Origin: Mycobacterium montefiorense
GTDB lineage: Bacteria > Actinomycetota > Actinomycetes > Mycobacteriales > Mycobacteriaceae
Direction: 5' to 3'
NCBI RefSeq assembly: GCF_003112775.1
Contig: NZ_BFCH01000016.1
Location: forward strand, 1 to 45,982
Length of the DNA stretch: 45,982 nucleotides
How positions within the stretch are numbered: the stretch's first letter is position 1; each line of letters begins with the position of its first letter. This document shows, in pieces, positions 1 to 9,547 of the stretch. The notes under the pieces are model-generated. The model searched no databases and was not told the origin of the DNA. It saw nothing but the letters and a program-made list of their open reading frames with translations. The position numbers and the translations under genes are program-made.

Positions 1-81
1 CGTCCAGCCACCCGCGCCGCCTCCACCACCCGCGCCGCCCCCGCCACCCGAGTCCGCTCCTGCGCAACGTCCGCCTGGCTG

Positions 82-82
<1 letters not shown>
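1..82 (+). CDS. C-terminal end of a proline-rich protein (partial)
   Basis: Reading from base 2 gives an open frame of about 26 codons, mostly Pro and Ala, ending in APAQRPPG and a TGA at 80-82. The 5' part lies outside the window. The stop shares its last base with the ATG of the next gene, so the two are probably translated in series. In M. tuberculosis the gene before the DUF503 gene is the lipoprotein gene lppK; that identity is inferred from position only, since the visible tail carries no diagnostic motif. Confidence 0.5.
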
Positions 83-1280
<1,198 letters not shown>

Positions 1281-1293
1281 CTAGGCTGCGAAT

Positions 1294-2172
1294 ATGACCG
1301 ACCAGCCGCAAGACCAGGCGCGGCCGGCTTCCAGACCGGCACTATCACCGTCGCGAGCGGCGGACTTCAAGCAGTGCCCGTTGCTGTACCGGTTCCGGGC
1401 GATCGACCGGCTGCCCGAGCCGCCGTCGACGGCGCAGATCCGCGGGTCGGTGGTGCACGCCGCGCTGGAACAGCTCTATGGCCTGCCCGCGGCATCGCGC
1501 GGGCTAGATACGGCGATATCGCTGGTGGAACCCGCCTGGGAGCACGTGGTCGCCGCCGAACCCGACCGGATCGGCGAGCTGGACTCCGTGCAGCGGACCC
1601 AGGTGCTGGCGGAAGCCCGCGCGTTGCTGTCCGGCTACTACCGGCTGGAGGACCCCACTCGATTCGACCCGCAATGCTGCGAGCAGCGAGTGGAGGTCGA
1701 ACTCGCCGACGGCACTCTGCTGCGTGGATTCATCGACCGAATCGACGTCGCGGCGACCGGCGAGCTGCGGGTGGTCGACTACAAGACCGGTAAGGCGCCA
1801 CCCGAGGCGCGCGCGCTGGCCGAATTCAAGGCGATGTTCCAGATGAAGTTCTACGCGGTGGCGCTGCTGCGCACCCGCGGCGTGCCGCCCACCCGGCTGC
1901 GCCTCATCTACCTGGCCGACGGCCAGGTGCTGGACTATTCGCCCGAGCTCGACGAGTTGCTGCGCTTCGAGAAGACACTGATGGCGATCTGGCGTGCGAT
2001 CCAATCCGCGGGTGCGACAGGCGATTTCCGTCCTCACCAGTCGCGATTGTGCGATTGGTGCCCGCACCACGAATACTGTCCGGTTTTCGGGGGCACCCCA
2101 CCGCCCTACCCTGGCTGGCCGGATCACGCTCGGACACAGGCCATTTCGCATACGACCGAGCCGGCGGCGTAA
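1294..2172 (+). CDS. RecB-family PD-(D/E)XK nuclease with Fe-S-type cysteines (Rv2119-like)
   Basis: The 292-residue protein is a Cas4/RecB-type exonuclease domain. The N-terminal SPSRAADFKQCPLLYRFR holds the first cysteine (about residue 29) and the conserved Arg/Phe block. The catalytic motifs follow: GSVVHAALE, GFIDRIDV (motif II Asp) and VVDYKTGK (motif III, near 160). The C-terminal CDWCPHHEYC supplies three more cysteines, giving the four-cysteine pattern expected for a 4Fe-4S cluster in Cas4/AddB-like enzymes. A DNA end-processing role in repair is inferred from the family; the partner is unknown. It stands alone between divergent trmI and the convergent reductase, 4 bases from the latter's stop. 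There is no cas gene nearby, so a CRISPR role is unlikely. Confidence 0.87.
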   Translation: MTDQPQDQARPASRPALSPSRAADFKQCPLLYRFRAIDRLPEPPSTAQIRGSVVHAALEQLYGLPAASRGLDTAISLVEPAWEHVVAAEPDRIGELDSVQRTQVLAEARALLSGYYRLEDPTRFDPQCCEQRVEVELADGTLLRGFIDRIDVAATGELRVVDYKTGKAPPEARALAEFKAMFQMKFYAVALLRTRGVPPTRLRLIYLADGQVLDYSPELDELLRFEKTLMAIWRAIQSAGATGDFRPHQSRLCDWCPHHEYCPVFGGTPPPYPGWPDHARTQAISHTTEPAA

Positions 2173-2176
2173 TCGG

Positions 2177-3547
2177 CTAATCGAGCGCCGACATTTCTTG
2201 CAGCATCGTGGGAATGAGCTCGCTGACGGTGGGATGGATATGCATCGTGCGCGACAGTGTGGTGTATGGCGCCTTGGCGGACATGACGTCCAGAATGGCG
2301 TGAATCGCCTCATCGCCGCCGACGCCGAGGATGGCCGCCCCAAGGATCTGTTGGGTGTCGGCGTCGACGATGACTTGCATAAAGCCTTGCGTCTCACCCT
2401 TTTCCACAGCCCTGCCCACCCTTGTCATCGGCCGCTTACCGAGCAGCGCGTTGCGCCCCGATTTGCGGACCTCGTCGACCGTCATGCCGGCGCGCCCCAG
2501 CGGCGGATCGATGTAGAGCGCGTAGGTGGTGATGCGGTCGCTCACCCGGCGTGGATCGTCGTCGAGCAGGTTGGCGGCGACAATCTCGAAATCGTTGTAC
2601 GAGGTATGGGTGAACGCGCCCTTGCCGTTGCAATCGCCCATCGCCCAAATGTGATCGACGTTCGTCTTGAGCTGGTCGTCGACCGCGATATAGCCGTGGG
2701 CGTCGGTCTGCACCCCGGCAGCCTCCAGCCCCAGGTCGTCGGTGTTGGGCTGCCGGCCCACCGCCATCAACAAGTGGCTGCCGCCGATGGGGTCGGCACC
2801 GGCGCGAGGTGTGAGTTCGAATCCGCTGTCACTCTTACTGATCCGCACGTCGTCGGCACCGAGGACGACGTCGATGTCTTCGGCCTCCAGGATTTCCTTG
2901 ATGGTGGCCGAGACGTCCTCGTCTTCGCGGGAGGCCAGCCGCGGTCCCCGCTCCACGACGGTGACCTTCGCCCCGAAGCGCCGGTACATCTGGGCGAACT
3001 CGAGTGCGATGTAGCTGCCGCCGACGATCACGAGATGTGTTGGCAGTTCGTCGAGTTCGAGGATGGAAACGTTGGTGAGGAACTGGACATCGTCCAGGCC
3101 CGGGATGGTGGGCACGACCGCGCGGCCGCCGACGTTGAGGAAGATGCGATCGGCGTGCAGCTCGTCGTCACCGACGCGCAAGGTGTGCGGATCGATGAAG
3201 CGGGCGTGTCCGCGAACGACCGTGCAGCCGTCCATGCCGTCCAGCCAGTCCTCCACACCCTTGCGGTCGGCGAGCATGATGCCGTCCTTGCGCGCCTTGA
3301 CTTTCGCCATGTCCACACTGACCGAACCGGTCCCGACGCCGTATTCGGCGCCACGACGGGCCGAGTGGGCGGCGTGCGCACTGGCGACCAGCGTCTTGGT
3401 CGGGATGCACCCGTTGTTGACGCAGGTACCGCCGATCAGTTTGCGCTCGACGACCGCGACGCGCTGGCCGGCGGCTGTCAGCCGCCCCGCGAGTGGGGGG
3501 CCTGCCTGGCCGGCACCAACGATAATCGCATCGAAATGCCGGCTCAC
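2177..3547 (-). CDS. FAD-dependent pyridine nucleotide-disulfide oxidoreductase (mercuric reductase/RclA-like)
   Basis: The 456-residue flavoprotein begins with the FAD Rossmann motif GAGQAGPPLAG and carries the redox disulfide GGTCVNNGCIPTKT near residues 40-52. The NAD(P)H-binding GGSYIALEFAQMYRRFG lies near 170, the second FAD motif WAMGDCNGKGAFTH near 300, and the C-terminal dimerisation domain has the active-site block HIHPTVSELIPTM. It has neither an N-terminal HMA domain nor a C-terminal vicinal cysteine pair, so true mercuric reductase activity is doubtful; it resembles RclA or generic class I disulfide reductases. The GTG start overlaps the stop of the upstream DUF4126 gene as GTGA, so the two are translationally coupled. 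It is absent from the corresponding place in M. tuberculosis as remembered. Confidence 0.88.
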   Translation of the reverse strand: MSRHFDAIIVGAGQAGPPLAGRLTAAGQRVAVVERKLIGGTCVNNGCIPTKTLVASAHAAHSARRGAEYGVGTGSVSVDMAKVKARKDGIMLADRKGVEDWLDGMDGCTVVRGHARFIDPHTLRVGDDELHADRIFLNVGGRAVVPTIPGLDDVQFLTNVSILELDELPTHLVIVGGSYIALEFAQMYRRFGAKVTVVERGPRLASREDEDVSATIKEILEAEDIDVVLGADDVRISKSDSGFELTPRAGADPIGGSHLLMAVGRQPNTDDLGLEAAGVQTDAHGYIAVDDQLKTNVDHIWAMGDCNGKGAFTHTSYNDFEIVAANLLDDDPRRVSDRITTYALYIDPPLGRAGMTVDEVRKSGRNALLGKRPMTRVGRAVEKGETQGFMQVIVDADTQQILGAAILGVGGDEAIHAILDVMSAKAPYTTLSRTMHIHPTVSELIPTMLQEMSALD

Positions 3548-4056
3548 TTAACCGCCGTGAGCAGGTATTGCGTCAGCTCGTGACCCGTGGCGGCAACGAT
3601 GGCGAACCCACCCAAGATCGCGACCGCGTCCTCGAGCAGCGCGATCGGCAGGTCACGCCCGCCGCTGACCGCGACCAGCCGCTTGCGCGCCTGATAGCCG
3701 CCGAGGGTGCCGAGCACCGCGCCGATGATCCCTGCCCCCAGCGCGCTGAACGTCCAGTGCGGCCAGGCGCCCAGCACCGCGCCCGCAAACCCACCCATCA
3801 GCAGCCGGGCAGCGAAGACCGGTGGCGCAGTGCGGGGCGGGGTCTTGGGCAGCTTGTCGTTGACCACTTCGCCGACGGCGAGAACGGTGAAGACAACCAC
3901 CGTAATGATGTTGGCCATCCACGATGCCCACGTGCCATGCAGGTCGATCCAACCCAGGTACGCGGCCCACGCGACGACGGCGGGTGCCGTCAAGGAACGC
4001 AACCCGGCGATAACACCAATCAGCAAAGCCAGCAAGAGAATAAGGACGTGTGTCAC
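3544..4056 (-). CDS. DUF4126 integral membrane protein (Rv2120c-like)
   Basis: The 170-residue protein shows four to five hydrophobic stretches: residues 3-20, 23-36 with GLRSLTAPAVVAWAAYLG, 48-62, 82-118 with two glycine-rich segments, and 140-155. GLRSLTAPAVVAWA and the short loop NDKLPKTPPRTAPPVFAARL match the DUF4126 family. Function is unknown; it is probably a small membrane channel or partner protein. The GTG start at 4056 is preceded by a strong AGGAGGG Shine-Dalgarno at about 4061-4068. Its stop is fused to the reductase start (GTGA), so the pair is one transcriptional unit and may act together in redox chemistry at the membrane; that functional link is inference. Confidence 0.87.
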   Translation of the reverse strand: MTHVLILLLALLIGVIAGLRSLTAPAVVAWAAYLGWIDLHGTWASWMANIITVVVFTVLAVGEVVNDKLPKTPPRTAPPVFAARLLMGGFAGAVLGAWPHWTFSALGAGIIGAVLGTLGGYQARKRLVAVSGGRDLPIALLEDAVAILGGFAIVAATGHELTQYLLTAVK

Positions 4057-4093
4057 GGCGACCCTCCTGGGAATGACAGCGCGGCAACGATAA

Positions 4094-4118
4094 GAGGGGC
4101 GGCCCGGCGGGCCCCCTC
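4094..4118 (-). terminator. GC-rich hairpin downstream of hisG
   Basis: Between the hisG stop and the DUF4126 start lies an imperfect inverted repeat. GAGGGG..GCCC pairs with GGGCCCCCTC: a 10-bp stem with a 2-base bulge and a 3-base loop. No T-tract follows, as is common for mycobacterial terminators. It could end hisEG transcription or form a leader hairpin for the next unit. Confidence 0.35.
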
Positions 4119-4160
4119 CCCTAGCCGGACGCTAACACAGCCGGAGCCAGGCAGGCGTGA

Positions 4161-5318
<1,158 letters not shown>

Positions 5319-5412
5319 TCACGGCGGTTTCGCCAGCAACAGTGCACACCCGGACCGAGTCCGGGATCAGCCGGCCTCGGACCATCCCCTTCCGGAGCCG
5401 ATGCGTACATAT

Positions 5413-5431
5413 ATAGGTTAGGCTAACCTAT
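5413..5431. promoter_or_regulatory. IdeR iron box between hisE and PPE37
   Basis: The 19 bases ATAGGTTAGGCTAACCTAT are a perfect palindrome (odd centre) and match the IdeR consensus TTAGGTTAGGCTAACCTAA at 17 of 19 positions, differing only in the outermost base at each end. The site lies 42 bases before the PPE37 ATG, next to AT-rich DNA that could hold a -10 element. The PPE37 Shine-Dalgarno AAGGAA is at 5461-5466. IdeR with Fe(II) would be expected to repress PPE37 when iron is plentiful. Confidence 0.92.
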
Positions 5432-5473
5432 ATATTCATACACTCCGTATATATATTTTTAAGGAAACAATCG

Positions 5474-6910
5474 ATGACATACCCGATCTGGGGGGCGTTT
5501 CCACCCGAGATTCATTCGGCCTTGCTGTCGACCGGCGCGGGCCCCGGTGGGCTTATAGCCGCGGCCGAAGCATGGCGAACCCTGGCGGTCCAATACACCG
5601 ACACGGCAACGGAACTCACTGCGATCCTCGCCACAACGCAGGCCGCCGCGTGGGAAGGTCCGACCGCTGCGCAGTTCGTCGCAGGACACCAGTCATATGT
5701 GCTCTGGCTGGATCACACCAGCGCGGTTGCCACCGCGACCGCGACCAAGTACGAAACCATGGCCGCTGCGTATGCGTCAGCTCTGGGCGCCATGCCCACT
5801 CCTGCTGAGCTCTCCGGAAACCATGCGCTGCACGCCGCGTTGGTAGCAACCAACTTCTTTGGCGTCAACACCATCCCGATCGCAGTAAACGAGGGCGACT
5901 ACAGCCGCATGTGGGTTCAGGCCGCCGCCGTCATGGGCGTCTACCAAGCGGTGTCGCAGGCGATCCTGTCGGGAACCCCCGTCACATCAGCCGCGCCCCA
6001 CATTGTCACGACCGAAGCCACTTCCCTGGCGGCCCACACCCACCACAGGTTTCCCGACCCAACCACGTTGATCCTGCAAGCGCTACGGAAATTCCTGAAG
6101 TACCTCGACAACCTGATCACCCACTTCCTGCCGGGACCGCTCGGCGCGCTCATCAGCCACGCGCTGGAGTGGGTGATCGCCTTCACGTCCACCCAAGCGT
6201 TCTTGATTCCCGCGTACTCAATATTGGATTCATTGATCTATTTCGGGCCGTTTGTAGCGGCACTGGGCCTTCTTGCACCCATCGCGCTGATCGGACTCGC
6301 CGGCGCGGCAGGGCTGGACAACCCAATGGCGCTCGCCGACCAGCCCCAGACGGCTCTACCGCGCGAAGGCCAGCAGCTGTCACCGGTCGCGGCCGGGGTC
6401 GCACACGTTAGCGCTGGCCCCGCGGCGTCGAACTCCGCGGCCCCCGGCTCCCCGACGAGTTCTACCGCGACGGCCACCGGCGCGGTCCCGGCGACGGGGG
6501 CCGGTGAGGTCCTCTACGCCGTCGGAGGCGATCCGGGCGGCGAAGGGTTCACTCCGACGTTCGGCGGCAAAGCCGCCGCGAACACAACCGCATCATTGCC
6601 GGATGCCAGCGCCGTTGCCGGCAGCAGCGAGGCCGGGGCAAAACGGCGGCGGACCAGGCTGCGTCAGCACGGGCGCAAGCATCAGTTCGCGTATCTGAAC
6701 GAAGATCTCGACGTGGCGCCACCTGACGACTCGGCGGAAGCCCAGTATGTCGCCGGCGCCGGTGCGACGCCACTCGGGTTCGCAGGCACCATCCCGAAAG
6801 CCACTGCCGCACACGCCCGAGGGCTTACCCACTTCGCCGGTGGTGAGTTCGACAAGACACCGCTGCACCCGATGCTGCCGCACACCTGGGATGCCAGTGA
6901 AAAGCCTTGA
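5474..6910 (+). CDS. PPE37: PPE37-like PPE family protein
   Basis: This 478-residue PPE protein starts with MTYPIWGAFPPEIHSALLSTG, in which the Pro-Pro-Glu motif falls at about residues 10-12. It continues with the PPE fold to about 180, including AAWEGPTAAQFVAGHQ (WxG-type turn) and ATNFFGVNTIPIAVNEGDYSRMWVQAA. A hydrophobic region from about 200 to 290 follows, then a low-complexity Ala/Thr/Gly section and a basic stretch GAKRRRTRLRQHGRK. It ends with a conserved tail containing TPLGFAGTIPK and LTHFAGGEFD. Overall order matches M. tuberculosis PPE37 (Rv2123), which is iron-repressed and linked to heme-iron use. PPE proteins are ESX-secreted, usually with a PE partner, none of which is adjacent. 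The upstream IdeR box supports an iron-starvation role. Confidence 0.9.
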   Translation: MTYPIWGAFPPEIHSALLSTGAGPGGLIAAAEAWRTLAVQYTDTATELTAILATTQAAAWEGPTAAQFVAGHQSYVLWLDHTSAVATATATKYETMAAAYASALGAMPTPAELSGNHALHAALVATNFFGVNTIPIAVNEGDYSRMWVQAAAVMGVYQAVSQAILSGTPVTSAAPHIVTTEATSLAAHTHHRFPDPTTLILQALRKFLKYLDNLITHFLPGPLGALISHALEWVIAFTSTQAFLIPAYSILDSLIYFGPFVAALGLLAPIALIGLAGAAGLDNPMALADQPQTALPREGQQLSPVAAGVAHVSAGPAASNSAAPGSPTSSTATATGAVPATGAGEVLYAVGGDPGGEGFTPTFGGKAAANTTASLPDASAVAGSSEAGAKRRRTRLRQHGRKHQFAYLNEDLDVAPPDDSAEAQYVAGAGATPLGFAGTIPKATAAHARGLTHFAGGEFDKTPLHPMLPHTWDASEKP

Positions 6911-6936
6911 ACACATCCAGGGAACGGATGAACTTC

Positions 6937-7539
6937 TCAGTCGAAGCTGCACAGCGTGATCCGAAGCGCCTGTTCCAGCTGGACGTGGAACAGCTCGCTC
7001 ATCTCGACATCCGGGCTTAGCCAGCGGTCGAGAACGAATCTGATTGTGGCCAAACTGGTGTGAACCAACAGAGCCGGCCGCACGTCGTCCGACGCGTCGA
7101 CGCCCATCCGGAAAGCGACCTGCTGTAGGAACTTATCGTGATCGGCCTCGCTAACCAGCGCCGTCTTACTCAACAGGTGGGGCGCGGTGGCGATTGCGTG
7201 ACGCCAGGTATCTAGATTGTCGAGTTCGTCGGCGTCGCGGGCCCGCGTGACGAATACCTGAATCAATGCCTCAACGGCCGACTCGTCGTGCGGTCTCGCG
7301 CTGTAGGAGCCAACGATTTCGCCGATCGCCTCTCGGACGGGATCGACCAGCAGGCCTTCCTTCGTGGGTGCGTGCCGGAAATAGGTGCTGATGGAGATTC
7401 CGGCGGCGGCGGCAATATCCTCGGTCGTTACGGCATCGAATCCGCGCGCGGCGAAAAGCTCATATGCGTTGAGCTGGATCTGGGAGAGCAGTTCGGCGCG
7501 GCGACGGTCCCGTAGAGAGCCGGTGTTTGCTGCGGACAT
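6937..7539 (-). CDS. TetR-family regulator of the mce locus
   Basis: The protein has a TetR DNA-binding domain near its N-terminus: RRAELLSQIQLNAYELFAARGFDAVTTEDIAAAAGISISTYFRH, quoted here only as an HTH region at about residues 12-55, followed by a ligand domain with an MftR-like C-terminal part. From ATG 7539 it is 200 residues. I prefer this start because AAGG lies about 7-10 bases upstream and because a longer frame to 7608 would run through the putative operator repeats. It is divergent from the yrbE/mce genes, 303 bases away, a common arrangement for mce repressors such as Mce3R and other TetR/GntR regulators. Its effector is probably lipid-derived (inference). Confidence 0.85.
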   Translation of the reverse strand: MSAANTGSLRDRRRAELLSQIQLNAYELFAARGFDAVTTEDIAAAAGISISTYFRHAPTKEGLLVDPVREAIGEIVGSYSARPHDESAVEALIQVFVTRARDADELDNLDTWRHAIATAPHLLSKTALVSEADHDKFLQQVAFRMGVDASDDVRPALLVHTSLATIRFVLDRWLSPDVEMSELFHVQLEQALRITLCSFD

Positions 7540-7601
7540 GTCGTTACCTTCGTCGAGCTGACATTCCAACGCGTCGGTACCGTCCAGTGACGATCTCAGG
7601 T

Positions 7602-7694
7602 GAGTCACTCTACACTATTGAAAGTCCCTATCAACTAGGCTAGTGTGACTCAGCACATACCGAGAACCGCAGTTCACGGAGCCTCGTGACACTA
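7602..7694. promoter_or_regulatory. Candidate TetR operator repeats in the TetR/mce divergent promoter
   Basis: The 303-base gap 7540-7842 holds three copies of the core ACACTA: direct at 7612-7617, inverted at 7641-7646 (TAGTGT), direct at 7689-7694. Wider matches are GAGTCAC at 7602-7608 facing GTGACTC at 7645-7651, and GTGACACTA at 7686-7694. Such arrangements fit a TetR operator that controls both directions. The rest of the gap up to 7842 shows no gene or clear hairpin. Confidence 0.45.
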
Positions 7695-7842
7695 CCTTTA
7701 TCAAGATGCGTTGGACGGCACCCGGCTCCTTCATGTTCTGCACTCGTGCACTTATTGGTGGGGGGAACGCCAATGGAGGCGGTAGCTGGTGCGCAATGAC
7801 CGGTAGCGTGGGTTTGCTAGACGGACTACCGGCTGCGCATCG

Positions 7843-8682
7843 ATGACGGCGCAACAAGACGGCGTCGTCGCCATCGGGGACTGGTCGGTCGGATACATCA
7901 AACGTCATCCGCTCGCTTCGCTGACGACGGTCGGCGAACAGTTCGTCCTTGGTGTGCGCACCATTCAGTACTTCTTTTTCGACCTGGTGACCGGCCGATT
8001 CCAATGGCAGGAATTTGTCCGCCAGGGCGCATTCATGGCCGGCACCGCAGTACTGCCGACGATTCTGGTCTCACTGCCGATCAGCGTCACCCTGTCCATC
8101 CAGTTCGCCCTGCTGGCCGGGCAAGTGGGAGCCACCTCGCTGGCCGGCGCGGCCAGCGGACTCGCGGTCATTCGTCAGGGCGCATCGTTGGTGGCCGCCG
8201 TTCTGATGGCCTCGGCCGTCGGGTCGGCGATCACCGCCGACCTGGGTTCGCGAACCATGCGCGAAGAAACCGACGCGATGGAGGTCATGGGCGTATCGGT
8301 GATCCGTCGACTGGTAGTTCCACGCTTCGCCGCCGCCATCATGATCGGCGTCGGGCTCACCGGCGTCGTGTGCTTCGTCGGATTCTTCGCGAGCTACATG
8401 TTCAACGTGTACTTCCAGAACGGGGCGCCCGGCAGCTTCGTGTCGACCTTCGCGTCATTCGCGACCATCGACGACATGATTTTGGCGCTGGTAAAGGCGG
8501 TCATCTTCGGCGCCATCGTGGCAGTGGTGTCGGCACAGAAAGGCCTATCCACCGTCGGCGGCCCGACCGGTGTGGCGAACTCGGTGAACGCGGCCGTCGT
8601 CGAGGCGATCCTGCTGCTGATGATCGTCAACGTCGCGATCAGCCAGCTCTACATCTTGTTGGTGCCCAGGACGGGGCTGTGA
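7843..8682 (+). CDS. yrbEA: YrbE/MlaE-family Mce permease A
   Basis: First permease subunit of an Mce lipid importer, a relative of the Gram-negative MlaE protein that sits in the inner membrane and pairs with a second YrbE and with the ATPase MceG, which is not encoded here. The 279-residue protein has about six hydrophobic segments (roughly 55-80, 95-120, 135-155, 170-200, 215-240, 250-275). The conserved cytoplasmic motif is MREETDAMEVMGVSVIRRLVVPR near 140-160, the EExDAL-type helix thought to contact the ATPase. I saw no strong Shine-Dalgarno before the ATG at 7843. It heads a gene run with overlaps or gaps of 1-33 bases through 18355. Confidence 0.92.
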   Translation: MTAQQDGVVAIGDWSVGYIKRHPLASLTTVGEQFVLGVRTIQYFFFDLVTGRFQWQEFVRQGAFMAGTAVLPTILVSLPISVTLSIQFALLAGQVGATSLAGAASGLAVIRQGASLVAAVLMASAVGSAITADLGSRTMREETDAMEVMGVSVIRRLVVPRFAAAIMIGVGLTGVVCFVGFFASYMFNVYFQNGAPGSFVSTFASFATIDDMILALVKAVIFGAIVAVVSAQKGLSTVGGPTGVANSVNAAVVEAILLLMIVNVAISQLYILLVPRTGL

Positions 8683-8683
8683 C

Positions 8684-9547
8684 GTGGCGGCCTCTACTTT
8701 TCTCCCGTTTGCTCCGCTGTCGAATCAGGTGGTTCGGCTTTACCGCCGGGGCACCGTCCCGATCATCCGGCTCGGGCATCTACTTGTCTTTTTCATCCGA
8801 GCGCTAGTCGCCGTCCCCCTCGCCTTGCGCCACTACCGGGGCGAGTTCCTGCGACTGCTGTCGAACATCACCTGGGGTAACGGCTCGATCGTGGTGGGCG
8901 GCGGCACCGCCGGCGTGGCCGTTGTTCTCGGAATGACCGTCGGCGCACTCGTCGGCATCGAGGGCTACAACTTTCTGGACCTACTGGGCCTTGGCCCCGC
9001 CACCGGATTCGTCTCCTCGTTGGTCAACACCCGCGAGCTGGCACCGCTGATGGCGTCGCTGTCTTTCGCCATGCAAGCCGGTTGTCGCTTCACCGCGCAG
9101 CTGGGATCGATGCGTATCGCCGAGGAAATCGACGCGCTGGAATCGATCGCGATCCGACCGATCCCGTATCTGGTGACCACCCGGCTGATCGCGTCCGTGG
9201 TGGCGATAGTCCCGCTGTACGCGGCATGTCTGGCGATCGGCTATCTGACGACGCAGGTCGTCGTCGGGATCAGCAGCGGCGGCTCGACCGGCTCCTATTT
9301 GCACTACTTCACACTGATGCTGGCCGGCCAAGACATCGTGTATTCGTTGTTCAAGGCCGTCATCTTCGTGTGGATCGCGTCGACGATTCAGTGCTACTAC
9401 GGGTATTACGCGACCGGCGGGCCCGAAGGAGTCGGGGTGGCGGCCGGACACGGCATGCGGGCCAGCATCACCGTCGTGATCATGGTGAACATGCTGCTCA
9501 CCATGGCGCTGTGGGGCGTCGACGCCGGAGCAAGGTTCGGTGGCTAG
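8684..9547 (+). CDS. yrbEB: YrbE/MlaE-family Mce permease B
   Basis: Second permease subunit, 287 residues, starting at GTG one base after the yrbEA stop. It has the same MlaE plan: an N-terminal amphipathic region, about six membrane segments, and the motif RIAEEIDALESIAIRPIPYL near 140-160, which carries a better EEIDAL match than YrbEA. GLGPATGFVSSLVNTRELAPL is the conserved periplasm-side block. YrbEA and YrbEB form the heterodimeric membrane core onto which the Mce hexamer docks. The stop TAG at 9545-9547 shares its last base with the GTG start of mceA. Confidence 0.92.
   Translation: MAASTFLPFAPLSNQVVRLYRRGTVPIIRLGHLLVFFIRALVAVPLALRHYRGEFLRLLSNITWGNGSIVVGGGTAGVAVVLGMTVGALVGIEGYNFLDLLGLGPATGFVSSLVNTRELAPLMASLSFAMQAGCRFTAQLGSMRIAEEIDALESIAIRPIPYLVTTRLIASVVAIVPLYAACLAIGYLTTQVVVGISSGGSTGSYLHYFTLMLAGQDIVYSLFKAVIFVWIASTIQCYYGYYATGGPEGVGVAAGHGMRASITVVIMVNMLLTMALWGVDAGARFGG

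Noticed and set aside
1294..2172. A Cas4 gene and CRISPR array
   Set aside because: The RecB/Cas4-like domain is the widespread Rv2119-type gene; no repeat-spacer array or other cas gene is visible anywhere in the window.
1994..3583. A 529-codon + strand frame opposite the FAD reductase
   Set aside because: Its composition is that of a shadow frame, and the reductase on the other strand has complete FAD and redox motifs.
9082..9546. N-terminal extension of mceA
   Set aside because: The 155 extra codons lie within yrbEB in another frame; the GTG at 9547 overlaps the yrbEB stop as in other mce operons.
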